DNA of 64,000 nt, from assembly GCA_014651175.1 (NCBI GenBank), contig BMWJ01000018.1, positions 1 through 64,000 on the forward strand, written 5' to 3'. Position 1 is the stretch's first letter. Each line of letters starts with the position of its first letter. This document shows, in pieces, positions 61,982-64,000 of the stretch. The position numbers and the translations under genes are program-made. The stretch comes from Streptomyces clavifer (lineage in GTDB: Bacteria > Actinomycetota > Actinomycetes > Streptomycetales > Streptomycetaceae). Under the pieces are notes generated by a model that did not search any database, had not been told where the DNA came from, and saw only the letters and a program-made list of their open reading frames with translations.

Positions 61982-62424
61982 CGCAGGTCCCGAAGGGCCG
62001 AATGCCCGGGCGGGGCGGCATGACGGCGCCTCGCCACCTACCACCACGCCCGCACGCCACCGCTACGAGGGCGCCCCTCCGCCTCGCGACGACGCACCGC
62101 ACCCGACGCCGCGCGCCGGTCCGCGGCAGCACATCCCCGCTTCCGGCGTCCTGACGCGGGGACCTGTCCGGCCCCCCGGCGACACCCGGCCGAAGCCTGG
62201 AACGGCCCGGCCTCGTGTCCCGGAACCCCGGGCCAGCCTGTGCGCGCAACACGTCTCCCGGCTGCGAGGCGTCCAGCGGCGGAGCGGCGCCGTTCGTGCC
62301 GGACGCGGGCGCACCCAGGACGAACCGACTCGCACACGGCCTCGCATCCGGGCCCGCACGGGCCGTCGCCGCACACGTACGGCCACACCGGGCCCGGATC
62401 CGCCATGTCACGAACGGAGTAACG
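61982..62424. other. Intergenic region, nothing recognised
   Basis: 443 bases of very high GC between the TetR and MBL genes. Frames on both strands are Arg/Pro/Ala-rich without motifs. It should hold the promoter for the MBL gene, with ACGGAGTAACG as its ribosome binding site at the end. Confidence 0.45.
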
Positions 62425-63432
62425 ATGAGTGCTCATGCCCACCCCCCGCTCTCCCCGCCCCGGCCGCTGGGTGAGGTCCGCAGCTGGCCCAGAACGTTCA
62501 CCGACCGGCTGACCTCACCCCTGCCCGGAGTCTCCGACTTCGTCCGGCTGGCGCTGCGCGGCGAGCGCCTGCGGCCCTCCGCCGAGGGCCGGGCCCAGAT
62601 TCCCGATCTGCCCTTCCGGCCGGAGCCGCTGCCCGATGTCACCGCCGGGGAGCTGTCCGTGACCTGGGCCGGGCACGCCAGTCACGTGGTGCGGATCGGC
62701 GGCCTCACCGTGCTGACGGACCCCGTCTGGTCGCAGCGGATCGTGGGGACCCCCCGGCGGGTGACCCCGGTCGGCGTCGCCTGGGAGGACCTCCCGCCGG
62801 TCGACGCCGTGGTCATCAGCCACAACCACTACGACCACCTGGACGCCCCCACGCTGGACAGGCTGCCGCGGGACACCCCGGTGTTCGTACCGGCCGGGCT
62901 CGCCGAGTGGGTCCGTGGCAGGCGGTTCACCCGGGTCACCGAACTCGACTGGTGGGAGGCGGTGGAGCTGAACGGCGAAGCAGGCCCGGTCCGCTTCGAC
63001 TTCGTGCCCTCCCACCACTGGAGCCGGCGCGGTGCGACCGACACCTGCCGCAGCCTGTGGGGCGGGTGGGTGCTGACGGCGCCGGACGGGCAGCGCCTCT
63101 ACTTCGCGGGTGACACCGGCTTCGGCCACTGGTTCGCCGAGATCGGAGGGCGCTACCCGGGGATCGACGTGGCGCTCCTGCCGATCGGTGCGTACGAACC
63201 GCGCTGGATGCTGTCTCCCGTCCACACCTCTCCCGAGGAGGCCGTCCAGGCCTGCGCCGACCTCGGCGCACGGATCATGTCGCCGATGCACTGGGCGACG
63301 TTCCTGCTCTCCGCCGAGCCGCCGCTCGAGCCCCTGCACCGGGTGCGGGCCGCCTGGGAGGCGGCCGGCCGGCCCGCCGCGGACCTCTGGGACCTTCCCG
63401 TCGGAGGGTCACGCGTGCTTGGCCGGAACTAA
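62425..63432 (+). CDS. MBL-fold metallo-hydrolase (NAPE-PLD/UlaG-like), copy 2
   Basis: 335 residues from the ATG at 62425. The metal motif is ISHNHYDHLD, after LSVTWAGHASHVVRIGGLTV. The later ligand regions are visible as FVPSHHWSRRGATDT, YFAGDTGFGHWF and SPMHWATFLL, as in the copy at 17277. The length is closer to the family norm. It sits between the efflux regulator and the halogenase, so a role in resistance or tailoring is possible, but not shown. Related enzymes cleave phosphodiester or lactone bonds. Confidence 0.87.
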   Translation: MSAHAHPPLSPPRPLGEVRSWPRTFTDRLTSPLPGVSDFVRLALRGERLRPSAEGRAQIPDLPFRPEPLPDVTAGELSVTWAGHASHVVRIGGLTVLTDPVWSQRIVGTPRRVTPVGVAWEDLPPVDAVVISHNHYDHLDAPTLDRLPRDTPVFVPAGLAEWVRGRRFTRVTELDWWEAVELNGEAGPVRFDFVPSHHWSRRGATDTCRSLWGGWVLTAPDGQRLYFAGDTGFGHWFAEIGGRYPGIDVALLPIGAYEPRWMLSPVHTSPEEAVQACADLGARIMSPMHWATFLLSAEPPLEPLHRVRAAWEAAGRPAADLWDLPVGGSRVLGRN

Positions 63433-63588
63433 TCCTTCCGAAGAACATGCAGAACCGACCAGGAGATCTACAGACGGGATGCAGACTCTCTCCAGTTGGT
63501 CCGATGCAGACTGACGAGGCGCAATGCGGCGGGTACGGAAAAATCCGCGGTCGTCTGCTTCTGCATAGGACTAGAGGAAGGTCTACGC

Positions 63589-64000
63589 ATGTCGTCCAGT
63601 ATCTTCGGCATTTCCGCCGAGTATGACGTCATCGTCATCGGAGGGGGCCCGGCAGGAGCCACGACGGCCGGCCTCCTCGCCAAGCGAGGACATCGCGTAC
63701 TCGTGCTCGACCGTGAGCGATTCCCGCGCTATCACGTCGGTGAATCGCTCATTCCGGCTTTCATGCGCCCCATGGAGGAGATGGGGCTCACGGAGCGCAT
63801 GGACGAGCGCGGATTCGAGCGCAAGTACGGCGGGAGCCTCGTATGGGGCAACAACCAGGTGCCGTGGAAGTTCGGATTCCTCAAGGGCAAGTACCCGTAC
63901 GCGTTCCACACCCGCCGTGCCGACCTGGACGCGATGATCCTCGACCGCGCCCGTGAACTGGGCGCCCACATCATCGAGGACGCCACGGTCAAGGAGCCCA
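63589..64000 (+). CDS. FAD-dependent halogenase, N-terminal part (cut by window end)
   Basis: 137 residues are visible from the ATG at 63589, which follows AGAGGAAGGTCTACGC. YDVIVIGGGPAGATTAGLLA (GxGxxG, FAD site), RGHRVLVLDRERFPRYHVGE and SLIPAFMRPMEEMGLTERMD match from memory the start of flavin-dependent halogenases of the type that acts on polyketide or carrier-bound aromatic substrates. VWGNNQVPWKFGF and the RRADLDAMILDRA helix continue the pattern. The WxWxIP signature that separates halogenases from plain oxidases lies beyond the window, so the halogenase call is likely but not proved. It implies the window ends inside a metabolite cluster. Confidence 0.78.
   Translation, partial: MSSSIFGISAEYDVIVIGGGPAGATTAGLLAKRGHRVLVLDRERFPRYHVGESLIPAFMRPMEEMGLTERMDERGFERKYGGSLVWGNNQVPWKFGFLKGKYPYAFHTRRADLDAMILDRARELGAHIIEDATVKEP

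Overview
The window is high-GC actinobacterial DNA, almost certainly from a Streptomyces chromosome. Supporting signs are strong codon bias with third positions mostly G or C, frequent GTG starts and GTGA/ATGA overlaps, the end of a hopanoid/MEP-type locus, a c-di-AMP (ydaO-type) riboswitch ahead of a LysM-M23 peptidase gene, a conservon (cvnABCD), a SARP/AfsR-type regulator, a ScbR-like receptor and a flavin-dependent halogenase at the right edge. All calls come from reading the sequence; no searches were run.

Layout. 0-2.6 kb: 3' end of ispG, a class-III aminotransferase, a cupin-XRE regulator with a tandem operator-like site in front of it, and a small membrane protein (hopanoid-locus tail). 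2.7-6.6 kb: a tyrosine phosphatase, the riboswitch-controlled cell-wall hydrolase, an SGNH hydrolase and a GNAT acetyltransferase. 6.6-12.9 kb (minus strand): a tightly packed STM4011-STM4012-STM4013-STM4014-STM4015-STM4015 operon with two radical-SAM enzymes, an alkaline-phosphatase-fold hydrolase, an ATP-grasp-like protein and two LRR-like paralogues. Its chemistry is, to my knowledge, undescribed. It is divergent from a two-gene unit that includes a DUF6745 protein. 14.6-19.5 kb: TetR plus amino-acid dehydrogenase, a PPOX/F420 protein, an MBL-fold hydrolase and a DUF998 membrane protein. 19.6-26.3 kb: glycerol/dihydroxyacetone use (glpK, glpF, dhaK, dhaL), a HAD phosphatase and a gamma-butyrolactone-receptor-like regulator.

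27.1-41.7 kb is a secreted polymorphic-toxin locus: two tandem FG-GAP proteins, a LamG protein and a 2300-residue Rhs protein with a Hint self-cleaving domain and a short C-terminal toxin tip. The tip is followed by a lower-GC putative immunity gene. 42.6-46.6 kb is a conservon with a fifth, GAF-domain member. 46.7-51.8 kb (minus) carries a ThuA/sorbosone-dehydrogenase/PKD/CBM protein behind a LacI-type palindrome, and a split transketolase whose promoter looks MerR-controlled and leaderless.

A tRNA-Pro(GGG) at 51.9 kb marks the edge of a degraded mobile region (52.1-57.6 kb). It contains pseudogenes of a serine recombinase, a Tn3 transposase and a tyrosine recombinase, with an intact MmyB-type regulator/NmrA-type oxidoreductase pair between them. 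From 57.6 kb the window enters what looks like the border of a specialised-metabolite cluster: SARP regulator, DHA2 exporter behind a TetR-type palindrome, TetR, a second MBL-fold hydrolase, and the start of an FAD-dependent halogenase cut by the window end.
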